Assembly: GCA_017461945.1 (NCBI GenBank)
Contig: JAFTSB010000003.1
Location: 1 to 64,000 of the forward strand
Origin: Clostridia bacterium
GTDB taxonomy: Bacteria; Bacillota; Clostridia; Oscillospirales; CAG-272
Length of the DNA: 64,000 bases
Direction: 5' to 3'
In this document: piece by piece, positions 41,564 to 48,812 of the stretch
Layout: each line of letters begins with the position of its first letter
How positions within the stretch are numbered: position 1 is the first letter of the stretch
Notes under the pieces: model-generated
What the model saw: the letters and a program-made list of their open reading frames with translations, nothing else
Told to the model about the DNA's origin: nothing
The model's database searches: none
Made by a program: the position numbers and the translations under genes

Positions 41564-42327
41564 GCTCGATATTGCTTTGGCGTTGCGCCGTAGCGTTTTT
41601 TAAAGCTACGTAGAAAATGGGAAAGATTGCGATAGCCGCAAGCATAACAGATCTCGGTAACCGAAAGGGAGCTGTCGGAAAGCAGAGCGGCGGCGTGGCG
41701 CAAGCGGATGTCGGTGAGATAGGCCGAAAAGGTGACACCCAGCTGCTTGTGAAAGAGGGACGAGAGATGCTGATACGAAACGTTCAGGCGCAGGGCCAGT
41801 CCTTCCAGTGTCAGATCCTGTTGGAATGCATCACCGATTACGGTCATGGCCTCGGTCATCAGCGCGCTTTTCCCCGAAACCGTTGGCGCAGGGAGCGCCA
41901 CGCTCCCCTCGACCATTTCCAATAGCAGCGCGCGGAGCAAAATGATCAGCTCGGCGTGGGGACGCTCCTCGGCCATTTTTTGGAAAAGCCGGTGGACTTG
42001 GTCGGGAACGGGGGAGAGCAGTCGCGGAGCGGTCAGCTGCTCCAAAAGGTATTCCCCGGCCATTCCCTGCAAAAAGGCGATTTTGATAAAGGGAGCGGTC
42101 TCCCCCATTACCGTGATGCTGTGCAGATCCGAGGGGGTCATCAGCAGGGCAAGAGGTGCCTGTGCCGACAACCGATTGTCGTTGACCTGCACGTGCCCCA
42201 CAAAGGGCTGATACAGGATCAGCTCGAAATAAGAATGGCTGTGTACGGGAAAGGAAAAAACGTTCCCACGGGAAACCCGGATCCCTTGCTGCCCCGTCAA
42301 AGCACTGCTCATACGCAGATCGGGCAA
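41542..42327 (-). CDS. AraC-family transcriptional regulator
   Basis: 261 residues using the TTG at 42327, which has GGTGAT 5 nt upstream; the ATG at 42312 (256 residues) is an alternative. The N-terminal cupin domain begins with VFSFPVHSHSYFELILY. The C-terminal 100 residues form the double helix-turn-helix: LTLEGLALRLNVSYQHLSSLFHKQLG and VTEICYACGYRNLSHFLRSFKKRYGATPKQYR. It is divergent from the glycosidase gene at 42423 and probably controls it in response to a sugar. Confidence 0.93.
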   Translation of the reverse strand: MPDLRMSSALTGQQGIRVSRGNVFSFPVHSHSYFELILYQPFVGHVQVNDNRLSAQAPLALLMTPSDLHSITVMGETAPFIKIAFLQGMAGEYLLEQLTAPRLLSPVPDQVHRLFQKMAEERPHAELIILLRALLLEMVEGSVALPAPTVSGKSALMTEAMTVIGDAFQQDLTLEGLALRLNVSYQHLSSLFHKQLGVTFSAYLTDIRLRHAAALLSDSSLSVTEICYACGYRNLSHFLRSFKKRYGATPKQYRAKNLRDP

Positions 42328-42383
42328 ATGATATCACCAACTTCCGAAAAAAGTGCAATTTTTTCTTCTTGATTTACGGTATA

Positions 42384-42412
42384 ATTGTAGCAGATACCCG
42401 AAAAAAAGTCAA
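42384..42412 (-). promoter_or_regulatory. AraC gene promoter overlapping the glycosidase promoter region
   Basis: Minus-strand TTGACT (42412-42407) and TACAAT (42389-42384), 17-bp spacer. A plus-strand TATAAT at 42380-42385 for the glycosidase overlaps it and lacks a good -35 box, as expected for an activator-dependent promoter. Confidence 0.7.
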
Positions 42413-42422
42413 GGAGAGTTCT

Positions 42423-44336
42423 ATGAGATCATTTTTAGAGCAGGGAACGCTGATCACAGGCATCAACTATTGGGCCTCGGATAACGCCATCCGTATGTGG
42501 GAGGATTTTCACCCGGACGTGATCGAAGCGGATTTTCAAAAGCTGGCCGCTGCCGGTGTCACCGTGTTGCGCGTATTTCCCCTGTGGTCGGTCTTTCAGC
42601 CCCTGACCGCCGCTTATAGCAATAACGGCCTTCACGAATATCAATTTGGCGAACGGCCGTTGCCGGATACCGAGGCAGGACGCGCCGGCGTCAGCGAGGA
42701 GGCTTGCCAACGCTTTTCGGTGTTTTGCGATCTGGCCGAGAAGCACGGCCTGCAGCTGCTGGTGGGACTGATCACCGGACATATGAGCTTTCGCTATTTT
42801 GCCCCTGCGCCTTTTCAGCATCGCAATCCCATCACCGACCCCACGCTGATCAAATGGGAGCTGCGATTTGTGAAATATTTTGTCAAGCGGTTTAAGGATA
42901 AGCCTGCCATTGCCGCCTGGGACCTGGGCAACGAGCTGGAGGGCTTTGCCTCGCGCCCCGACTCCGACGTTCCCGACGCGGGCTACGTTTGGATGTCCGC
43001 CATCACCAACGCGGTGAAAAGCGTGGATACAGCGCATCCTGTGGTGTCGGGCTACGGCTCCAATACCATGGTGGATGGATTGTTCCCTCATGCCGAGGTG
43101 GGTGAGGTGGTTGACATCAATACCGTGCATCCGTATAACGTTTTTCAGTCCAAAGAGGATCCGCTCCCCACCATGCGCCCCATCCTGGATGGCGTTTTTC
43201 GTTGCAAGCTGAGCAACGGAATGGCCGGTGTGCCTACCTTCATTCAGGAGGTGGGCTCCATTGGATATCTGACGTGCAGTGAGCGTACCGAGGCGGATTT
43301 TTATCGCGCGCTGCTGTATGCTGCCTGGTCGCACGATTGTGGTGGCGTCATGTGGTGGTGTGCCTTTGATCAAGGAATGCAGGAATATGCCCCCTACGAC
43401 TGGAACAACATTGGCAGCGATTACGGATTCTTCCGTGCCGATGGCAGCGCCAAGCCCATCGTGGCCGAAAATCTGGCCTTTCACCGCTTTGTAAAGAGCT
43501 TGCCCTTTGACCGCTTGCCTCCCCAGATCACCAATGCCGTTTGTATCGTATCGCGCACCAAGAAAAACGAGAGTCGCAATATGCTGCGCGCCACCTACTG
43601 CCTTGCCAAGCAGGCCAATCTGGATCTGGAGTTTATCTACTTTGATCAACCATTGCCCGAAAGCGATCTGTATCTGATCCCGGGTGTGGATCACAATCAC
43701 GGCATCAGCCGTCACCGCTTGATGGCGGTGCTGGAGCGCGTCAAGGCCGGAGCTACCCTTTATATTTCCTTGGGGCAGGGCTTGTTCCGCATGGCTCCCA
43801 TGCTGACCGGCTGCCACTTTGCCAGCCGCGAAAAAGGCGTGAGCGAAACGGTAAGCCTTGGTGATACTCTTTTGCGGATCACCGGCGATTACAAATACAA
43901 TGTAGAGGATGCCGGCGGTGCAGAGGTGCTGGCCACGGGGCAGGATGGCCGTCCGGTGTACGTACGCCACGCCTATGGAAAGGGATCTATTTATTTTGCA
44001 ACGGTCTCGCCTGAAAAATCGCTGAATGCCGACGCCTATGCCTTTCGCAGAAGCGATGGCGCAAATTTTGCACAATGGTATCGCGTTTTTGCTGATACAG
44101 CCCCCACAAAAAAGGTGTTGGATACCGACCATCCGCTGATCCGCGGCACTGAGCACGTGGCGCAGGACGGTACCCGATATGGGGTGCTGATCAACTATGC
44201 GGAAGAGCCGCAGGATTGCCGGCTGCGGCTGGCCGACGGCTGGTGTGTGACCCAGAGCTTTGGCGGTCAGCTTTGCGGTGATCACCTATCGCTGGATGCC
44301 TGTGCCGCCATGGTATTGGAGATGAAAAGAAAATAA
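42423..44336 (+). CDS. GH5-like glycoside hydrolase
   Basis: 637 residues. ATG at 42423 with AAGGAGAG upstream. The clan-A TIM barrel is clear: GVTVLRVFPLWSVFQP, then the acid/base Glu171 in AAWDLGNELEGF, DINTVHPYNVF, and the nucleophile Glu276 in FIQEVGS, 105 residues apart as expected, followed by GGVMWWCAFDQG. The C-terminal half (about 370-637) has a GATase-like and beta-sandwich region. No signal peptide, so it would act on imported sugars. Beta-mannosidase or beta-glucosidase activity is possible. The AraC gene alongside is the likely regulator. Confidence 0.85.
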   Translation: MRSFLEQGTLITGINYWASDNAIRMWEDFHPDVIEADFQKLAAAGVTVLRVFPLWSVFQPLTAAYSNNGLHEYQFGERPLPDTEAGRAGVSEEACQRFSVFCDLAEKHGLQLLVGLITGHMSFRYFAPAPFQHRNPITDPTLIKWELRFVKYFVKRFKDKPAIAAWDLGNELEGFASRPDSDVPDAGYVWMSAITNAVKSVDTAHPVVSGYGSNTMVDGLFPHAEVGEVVDINTVHPYNVFQSKEDPLPTMRPILDGVFRCKLSNGMAGVPTFIQEVGSIGYLTCSERTEADFYRALLYAAWSHDCGGVMWWCAFDQGMQEYAPYDWNNIGSDYGFFRADGSAKPIVAENLAFHRFVKSLPFDRLPPQITNAVCIVSRTKKNESRNMLRATYCLAKQANLDLEFIYFDQPLPESDLYLIPGVDHNHGISRHRLMAVLERVKAGATLYISLGQGLFRMAPMLTGCHFASREKGVSETVSLGDTLLRITGDYKYNVEDAGGAEVLATGQDGRPVYVRHAYGKGSIYFATVSPEKSLNADAYAFRRSDGANFAQWYRVFADTAPTKKVLDTDHPLIRGTEHVAQDGTRYGVLINYAEEPQDCRLRLADGWCVTQSFGGQLCGDHLSLDACAAMVLEMKRK

Positions 44337-44340
44337 AGCA

Positions 44341-44382
44341 AAGGCATCCCCACAAGGGGGCGACGATGTCCCCGATGCCTTG
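44341..44382 (+). terminator. Hairpin after the glycosidase
   Basis: AAGGCATC (44341-44348) pairs with GATGCCTT (44374-44381); the inner part CCCC/GGGG adds to the stem. Weak T-run. Confidence 0.5.
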
Positions 44383-44405
44383 TAATGCGCAACGAACTAT
44401 CATAC

Positions 44406-44435
44406 AAAAAACGGGAGGCAGCGCCTCCCGTTTTT
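44406..44435. terminator. Bidirectional terminator
   Basis: AAAAACGGGAGGC / GCCTCCCGTTTTT around AGC; it also ends the minus-strand small-gene group, touching the stop codon at 44434. Confidence 0.85.
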
Positions 44436-44862
44436 AATCCCATAATAAAAGCAACAACAAAAAGGGCAGTATGTCGTTTTCGTCATCCTCCCACAAAAAC
44501 AGCAAAATCACCGCAGCGATCACAGCCCATTCGGGTAGTAAACTGCCTTTTTTATTCCCTCTGGAGGGGGGGAGCAGCGAGGAGAGCAGGGGAATACGGG
44601 ATAAGATCCCACCCCGGTCCTCGCGCTCTCTGCCTCGCTCCTCCCGATGCTGGGGCTTCCACGCGGGAACATCCTCGGCGAGGGGCTCCTGTGTGGCAGC
44701 TGAGGTCGGAGCGGCATCCTCCTGTGGCGGCGGATCGGGCGTGGGCGGTGGGGCAGAAAGGCCCCCATCGCTGCGAAAAGCATTACCGCTGTAATTTTTT
44801 GGGATGGCATACCCCTCCGATGATGGAGTCGGGCGCTCCCGTTCGGGCGGTTGAATATACAT
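44434..44862 (-). CDS. Small Pro-rich protein with C-terminal membrane segment
   Basis: 142 residues. Residues 1-70 are rich in Pro, Ser and Glu (MYIQPPERERPTPSSEGY, APPPTPDPPPQED), then comes a basic/acidic linker and a hydrophobic end (SLLPEWAVIAAVILLFLW, then DDENDILPFLLLLLLWD). A tail-anchored protein with the Pro-rich part in the cytoplasm is plausible. I do not recognise a family. It is the last of three small genes on this strand. Confidence 0.65.
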   Translation of the reverse strand: MYIQPPERERPTPSSEGYAIPKNYSGNAFRSDGGLSAPPPTPDPPPQEDAAPTSAATQEPLAEDVPAWKPQHREERGREREDRGGILSRIPLLSSLLPPSRGNKKGSLLPEWAVIAAVILLFLWEDDENDILPFLLLLLLWD

Positions 44863-44871
44863 CGGATCACC

Positions 44872-45174
44872 TCACTGTAAGGAACGGATGGCATCCCCCA
44901 CGCGGGAAAGGCGGATGAAATAATCCACGGCGGCACACCGCGCGGGGGAAAGATAGGGCTTTAACGCCAACAGCAGCGCCTCTCGCCGCATGCACTCCCG
45001 TTGGCCGCTTTTGTGGATGTTTTCGATACCGTTGTCGTGTTTTTGTGACACGGCAGCGCTTTCCGGTGCAGTGACGGGCCCCATTAGCCCCTTGATCAGG
45101 GGGGCCATGGCCGATACACTTTGCATCAGCTTTGCAAATTCCTCCTCGGGTAATCCTTCTCCCGGCTCCGGCAT
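44872..45174 (-). CDS. Small conserved-looking protein, unknown function
   Basis: 100 residues from the ATG at 45174, supported by GGGGAGG 8 nt upstream. It has an acidic N-terminus (MPEPGEGLPEEEFAKLM), a short hydrophobic stretch (MAPLIKGLMG) and a basic, helical C-terminus (RREALLLALKPYLSPARCAAVDYFIRLSRVGD). It lies 2 bp after the stop of the 71-residue gene, so the two are transcribed and probably translated together. No family recognised. Confidence 0.68.
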   Translation of the reverse strand: MPEPGEGLPEEEFAKLMQSVSAMAPLIKGLMGPVTAPESAAVSQKHDNGIENIHKSGQRECMRREALLLALKPYLSPARCAAVDYFIRLSRVGDAIRSLQ

Positions 45175-45176
45175 GG

Positions 45177-45392
45177 TCAAGACCTCCCCTTCGGTATTTG
45201 TCGCTTCAGCTCCTCCAAATCGGCATCCGATGCGTTGCGTATGGCCTGCCGCAGGGCATCCATATCGCCCTCACGCACCTGAAATCGGGTCAGATCAAAC
45301 CCATATTCTGTTACCAGCGTATTGATCACGGCCTGTAGCTGTCGATCATTCAAAGAGAGCAGGCGGTTCAAGGCCTTTCGATCCAACTGCAT
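45177..45392 (-). CDS. Small helical protein, unknown function
   Basis: 71 residues from the ATG at 45392, with AGGAG 8 nt upstream. The sequence is helical and charged (MQLDRKALNRLLSLND, RQLQAVINTLVTEYGFDLTRF, DADLEELKRQIPKGRS). No membrane segment. First of a three-gene minus-strand group (45392 to 44434). Product unknown; the small size and the spacing suggest subunits of one complex, which is inference. Confidence 0.68.
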   Translation of the reverse strand: MQLDRKALNRLLSLNDRQLQAVINTLVTEYGFDLTRFQVREGDMDALRQAIRNASDADLEELKRQIPKGRS

Positions 45393-45498
45393 TCCAATCA
45401 CTCCTTTCCGCGTTCAAGAGGTATATCGTCGCGCTATTTTCAGTATATGCCCACCAGCAAAAGTGTGCAAAATCAAAGATTTTATCCTTGAAATTCTA

Positions 45499-45527
45499 TT
45501 TACAATCGCGTGCCTCCGTGCTATAAT
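45499..45527 (+). promoter_or_regulatory. Promoter for nagB-nagA
   Basis: TTTACA (45499-45504) and TATAAT (45522-45527), 17-bp spacer. Confidence 0.75.
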
Positions 45528-45575
45528 AAATGAAAATGACCCATGCTGTCAAAGAAGGATAAAGGAGAAGGAACA

Positions 45576-46304
45576 ATGCAGATTATTGTATGTGAAAATT
45601 ACGAGGAAATGTCCCAAAAGGGTGCCGAGATCATCACCGCTGAGGTGAAAAGCAATTCCAAGGCAATTCTGGGTCTTGCTACCGGCAACACCCCCATCGG
45701 CATCTATCGCTATCTGGTAGAAGCCTATCATAAGGGCGGTCTGGATTTTTCTGAGGTGCAGACCTACAATCTGGACGAGTATTTGCCCATCGACCCTGCC
45801 GATGAGAACAGCTATGCTGCCTTTATGCACGACCATCTGTGGGATAAGGTCAATCTGAAGCCCGAGCATTGCAACATTCCTGCCGGCAATGTGGGCATGG
45901 AGGGTGCCGCCGCCGAGTGCGCTGCTTACGATCAGCGTATCCAGGCCGCAGGCGGCATTGACCTGCAGCTGCTGGGCATTGGCCGCAACGGCCACATCGG
46001 CTTTAACGAGCCCGGTGATGCGCTGCACACCGGCACCCACGCCGTGAAGCTGACCGATAGCACCATCGCCGCCAATGGCCCTCTGTTTGCCAATCCCGAC
46101 GATATGCCCCGCCACGCTCTGACCATGGGTATGGGTGCTATCTTTGCCGCCAAAAAGGTGCTGCTGGTGGCCAATGGCAAAAACAAGCACGAGGCCGTTA
46201 AGGGTCTGCTGGGGGATGCCATCACCACCGCTTGCCCTGCCTCGCTTCTCAAGCTCCATCAGAATCTGATCCTGCTTTGCGATAAAGAGGCCTATCATGG
46301 CTGA
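45576..46304 (+). CDS. nagB: Glucosamine-6-phosphate deaminase
   Basis: 242 residues, NagB length. ATG at 45576 with AAGGAGAAGG upstream. The phosphate loop GLATGNTPIGIYR is at about 33-45, the catalytic Asp67 in YNLDEY and the motif LGIGRNGHIGFNEPG (active-site Asp replaced by the usual Arg-Asn-Gly-His loop) are present, as is HALTMGMGAI. It converts GlcN6P to fructose-6-phosphate and ammonia. The stop overlaps the nagA start by 8 bp, so the pair is coupled and supports amino-sugar catabolism, probably of mucin or cell-wall sugars. Confidence 0.97.
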   Translation: MQIIVCENYEEMSQKGAEIITAEVKSNSKAILGLATGNTPIGIYRYLVEAYHKGGLDFSEVQTYNLDEYLPIDPADENSYAAFMHDHLWDKVNLKPEHCNIPAGNVGMEGAAAECAAYDQRIQAAGGIDLQLLGIGRNGHIGFNEPGDALHTGTHAVKLTDSTIAANGPLFANPDDMPRHALTMGMGAIFAAKKVLLVANGKNKHEAVKGLLGDAITTACPASLLKLHQNLILLCDKEAYHG

Positions 46305-47367
46305 TCTGATCCTGAAAAACGCCACGCTGAACGGGCGACGGACCGATATTACCATTGACCGTGCCAGCGGCAAGATCCTGTCGGTGGACAAGACCGATCG
46401 GGCAGGGCGTGATTTGGGAGGCGCCGAGGTGATCGCCGGCTTTGTGGATATCCACGCTCACGGCTTTATCGGGCACGATGTGATGGATGGGGATAAGCTC
46501 CCCGAAATGTCGGCGTTTCTGGCCCAAAAGGGAACCACCACCTGGTGCCCCACAACCACCACCAACGCTTTGGAGGAGTTGAAGGCGGTGATCGCAGGGC
46601 CGCGCCCTACGTGCGGCGCTCACGTGCACGGCTTTCACTTGGAGGGACCATATATCTCGCACAAGTATTGCGGTGCGCTGAACACCGACTTTGCCAGACT
46701 CCCCCATAAGGATGATTTTGCCGGCTACGAGCAGCATATTGCAATGATGACCCTTGCCCCCGATCTGGAGGGGGCCATGGATTACATCGCCACCGCACCG
46801 TACCCGATTTGTGTGGGGCACACCGCCGCTACCTATGATGTGGCTCGTGAGGCCTTTCGTGCCGGTGCCCGTTGCGTGACGCACATTTTTAACGCGATGC
46901 CCCCCATGCATCACCGCGATCCTTCGGTGGTGGGGGCGGCTCTGACCGAAAATGCCTATGTACAGGTGATCTCCGATGGCATTCATCTTCACCCTGCAAC
47001 GGTACTGGCCTTGTATCGGATGTTTGGCAGCGATCGCATGATATTGATCAGCGATGCCATCAGCGCCGCAGGTCTTTGTGACGGTGACTATATGCTGGGC
47101 GGTAAGGCTGTGATCGTACGCAACGGCGTTGCACAGAACGAGGCAGGTGCTCTGTCGGGCAGTACCGTTACCCTGTACGATTGCGTGCGGCGCGCCATTT
47201 CCTTTGGTATCCCCCGTGCCGAGGTGCTGAAAATGGCCAGCAAAACGCCTGCCGCCTTCCTTGGTATCCCCAAGGGCAAGGTTGCCCCCGGCTATGATGC
47301 TGACCTGCTGATCGTAGATGAGGAATGGAACATTCAAGAAACGCTGCTTTGCGATCAACTGGCATAA
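46297..47367 (+). CDS. nagA: N-acetylglucosamine-6-phosphate deacetylase
   Basis: 356 residues, an amidohydrolase-superfamily TIM barrel. Metal-binding motifs are seen: DIHAHGFIGHDVMDG, VHGFHLEGPYI, GHTAATYD, CVTHIFNAMPPMHHRD and the late Asp in ISDAISAAG. It removes acetate from GlcNAc6P to give GlcN6P for NagB. The start lies inside the end of nagB. A strong terminator follows. Confidence 0.97.
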   Translation: MADLILKNATLNGRRTDITIDRASGKILSVDKTDRAGRDLGGAEVIAGFVDIHAHGFIGHDVMDGDKLPEMSAFLAQKGTTTWCPTTTTNALEELKAVIAGPRPTCGAHVHGFHLEGPYISHKYCGALNTDFARLPHKDDFAGYEQHIAMMTLAPDLEGAMDYIATAPYPICVGHTAATYDVAREAFRAGARCVTHIFNAMPPMHHRDPSVVGAALTENAYVQVISDGIHLHPATVLALYRMFGSDRMILISDAISAAGLCDGDYMLGGKAVIVRNGVAQNEAGALSGSTVTLYDCVRRAISFGIPRAEVLKMASKTPAAFLGIPKGKVAPGYDADLLIVDEEWNIQETLLCDQLA

Positions 47368-47368
47368 C

Positions 47369-47408
47369 AATACACCCCGTGGCGCCCAATGGCGCACGGG
47401 GTGTATTT
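47369..47408. terminator. Terminator after nagA
   Basis: AATACACCCCGT / ACGGGGTGTATT with inner GGCGCC-type pairs and T-run. Confidence 0.85.
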
Positions 47409-47430
47409 TGCTATGGATACTGCTATAACG

Positions 47431-47460
47431 CAAAAACCCGCACACGTGTGCGGGTTTTTG
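47431..47460. terminator. Perfect palindromic terminator
   Basis: CAAAAACCCGCACAC / GTGTGCGGGTTTTTG, 15 bp on each side; it ends the minus-strand activase operon. Confidence 0.88.
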
Positions 47461-47489
47461 CGTTATTTCATCGTAAAATCGCGTTGGAA

Positions 47490-48809
47490 TCAGCCTTGCG
47501 CAGCCTCAAGCGTTTGCTGCTCTTGCGCGGTTTTTCTGGCGGCTTCTTCCTCCTGCATCACGCGGTTGGCGCCGGCCAGCATCAGCTTCAGGCGGTTCTC
47601 CTGATTGATGCGCGAGGCGCTGGAGTCATAGTCAATGGAGACCAGATTCACACCGGGGTGCTTTTCGCGGATGATCTTCATCATTCCCTTGCCAACGATG
47701 TGGTTGGGCAAGCAGCCAAAGGGCTGGGCGCAAACTACGTTTTTGGCGCCGGATTCGATCAGCTCCAGCATCTCTGCGGTCAGCAGCCATCCCTCGCCCA
47801 TCTGCACGCCCTCGCCGATATAGCCTTGAATGGCGGCACGGGTCTTTTCAAAATCGTTGGGGGGAACAAAGCTGCTGTTTTCGCGGTAAAGACGGATGAA
47901 ATCCAACTGCTTTTTATGTAAAAAGTCATAGGCGAATTTCATGATCTTGGCGCGGAGCTTATTCATCTTATAAAGGCGATGATCTACCACGGCGGTGTTC
48001 ACCGAATACATCAAAAAGTCCAAAAGACCTGCCATCACCGGCTCGGCACCCTCCGCCACCAGAAAATCCTCCAGATTGTTGTTGGCCAAGGGGGAGAATT
48101 TTACATAGATCTCGCCTACAATACCCACGCGCACCAAGCGCTTGCCGCTGCGGGGGATGTTGCGTTCAAAATCCTGCAGGATACGCGCGTAGTTTTCCTG
48201 CACGGTCTTGTAATTGACCTTTTTGCTGTTTTTCATTTCCTCGGTGAGGTGTGCCACCCAGCGGTCGGCCAAGGCTTGGGTCTGGCCCTTTTGAAGCTCA
48301 TAGGGGCGGCATTGCTGCACCAGATTCATCAAAAGGTCGCCGTAATACACCGAATACAGAATACGCTTGCCAAAGGGGAGCGTCAGCTGAAATCCGGGGT
48401 TTTTCTCCAGGCCTGCCACGTTCAGCGAGATCACAGGCACTTGGGGCATTCCGGCCTTTTTCAGGGCCTTGCGGATCAGGGCAATGTAGTTGGAGGCACG
48501 GCAACCGCCGCCCGTTTGGGTCATCATCACGGCGGTCTTATTCAGATCGTATTTGCCGCTTTGCAGGGCGTTGATGAACTGGCCGATCACCAAAAGGGCC
48601 GGATAGCAGGTGTCGTTGTGGGTGTATTTCAGGCCGCACTCGATCACGTCGCGGCCATCGTTCTCCAGCAGCTCGGCGTGGTAGCCGTATTGGCGAAAGA
48701 CCTCGGCCATGATCTTGAAGTGCATGGGGAGCATATTGGGCAGAAGAATGGTGTAATCCTTCTTCATTTCCTTTGTGAATATGACGCGGTCGGTTTCGGT
48801 AAATGCCAT
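47490..48809 (-). CDS. 2-hydroxyacyl-CoA dehydratase-like (HgdB/BcrB-type) protein
   Basis: 439 residues. ATG at 48809 with GGAGGTGTGATCT upstream. Conserved cysteines in HgdB-like contexts are visible: YTHNDTCYPALLVIGQ, MTQTGGGCRASNY, and VVCAQPFGCLPNHIVGKG. These hold iron-sulfur clusters in family members. It lies 3 bp after the fused activase gene and the two are certainly co-expressed. There is no adjacent partner dehydratase subunit or CoA-transferase, so fermentation of 2-hydroxyacyl-CoA is not shown. A relative of the double-cubane-cluster proteins is another possibility. Confidence 0.85.
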   Translation of the reverse strand: MAFTETDRVIFTKEMKKDYTILLPNMLPMHFKIMAEVFRQYGYHAELLENDGRDVIECGLKYTHNDTCYPALLVIGQFINALQSGKYDLNKTAVMMTQTGGGCRASNYIALIRKALKKAGMPQVPVISLNVAGLEKNPGFQLTLPFGKRILYSVYYGDLLMNLVQQCRPYELQKGQTQALADRWVAHLTEEMKNSKKVNYKTVQENYARILQDFERNIPRSGKRLVRVGIVGEIYVKFSPLANNNLEDFLVAEGAEPVMAGLLDFLMYSVNTAVVDHRLYKMNKLRAKIMKFAYDFLHKKQLDFIRLYRENSSFVPPNDFEKTRAAIQGYIGEGVQMGEGWLLTAEMLELIESGAKNVVCAQPFGCLPNHIVGKGMMKIIREKHPGVNLVSIDYDSSASRINQENRLKLMLAGANRVMQEEEAARKTAQEQQTLEAAQG

Positions 48810-48812
48810 AGA

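Noticed and set aside
42369..42374. TTGATT as -35 box of the glycosidase gene
   Set aside because: It is only 5 bp from the TATAAT at 42380, far too close for a sigma-A promoter.
44385..44918. Plus-strand frame opposite the small Pro-rich gene
   Set aside because: It crosses a strong terminator and has no ribosome site; the minus strand has three well-spaced genes.
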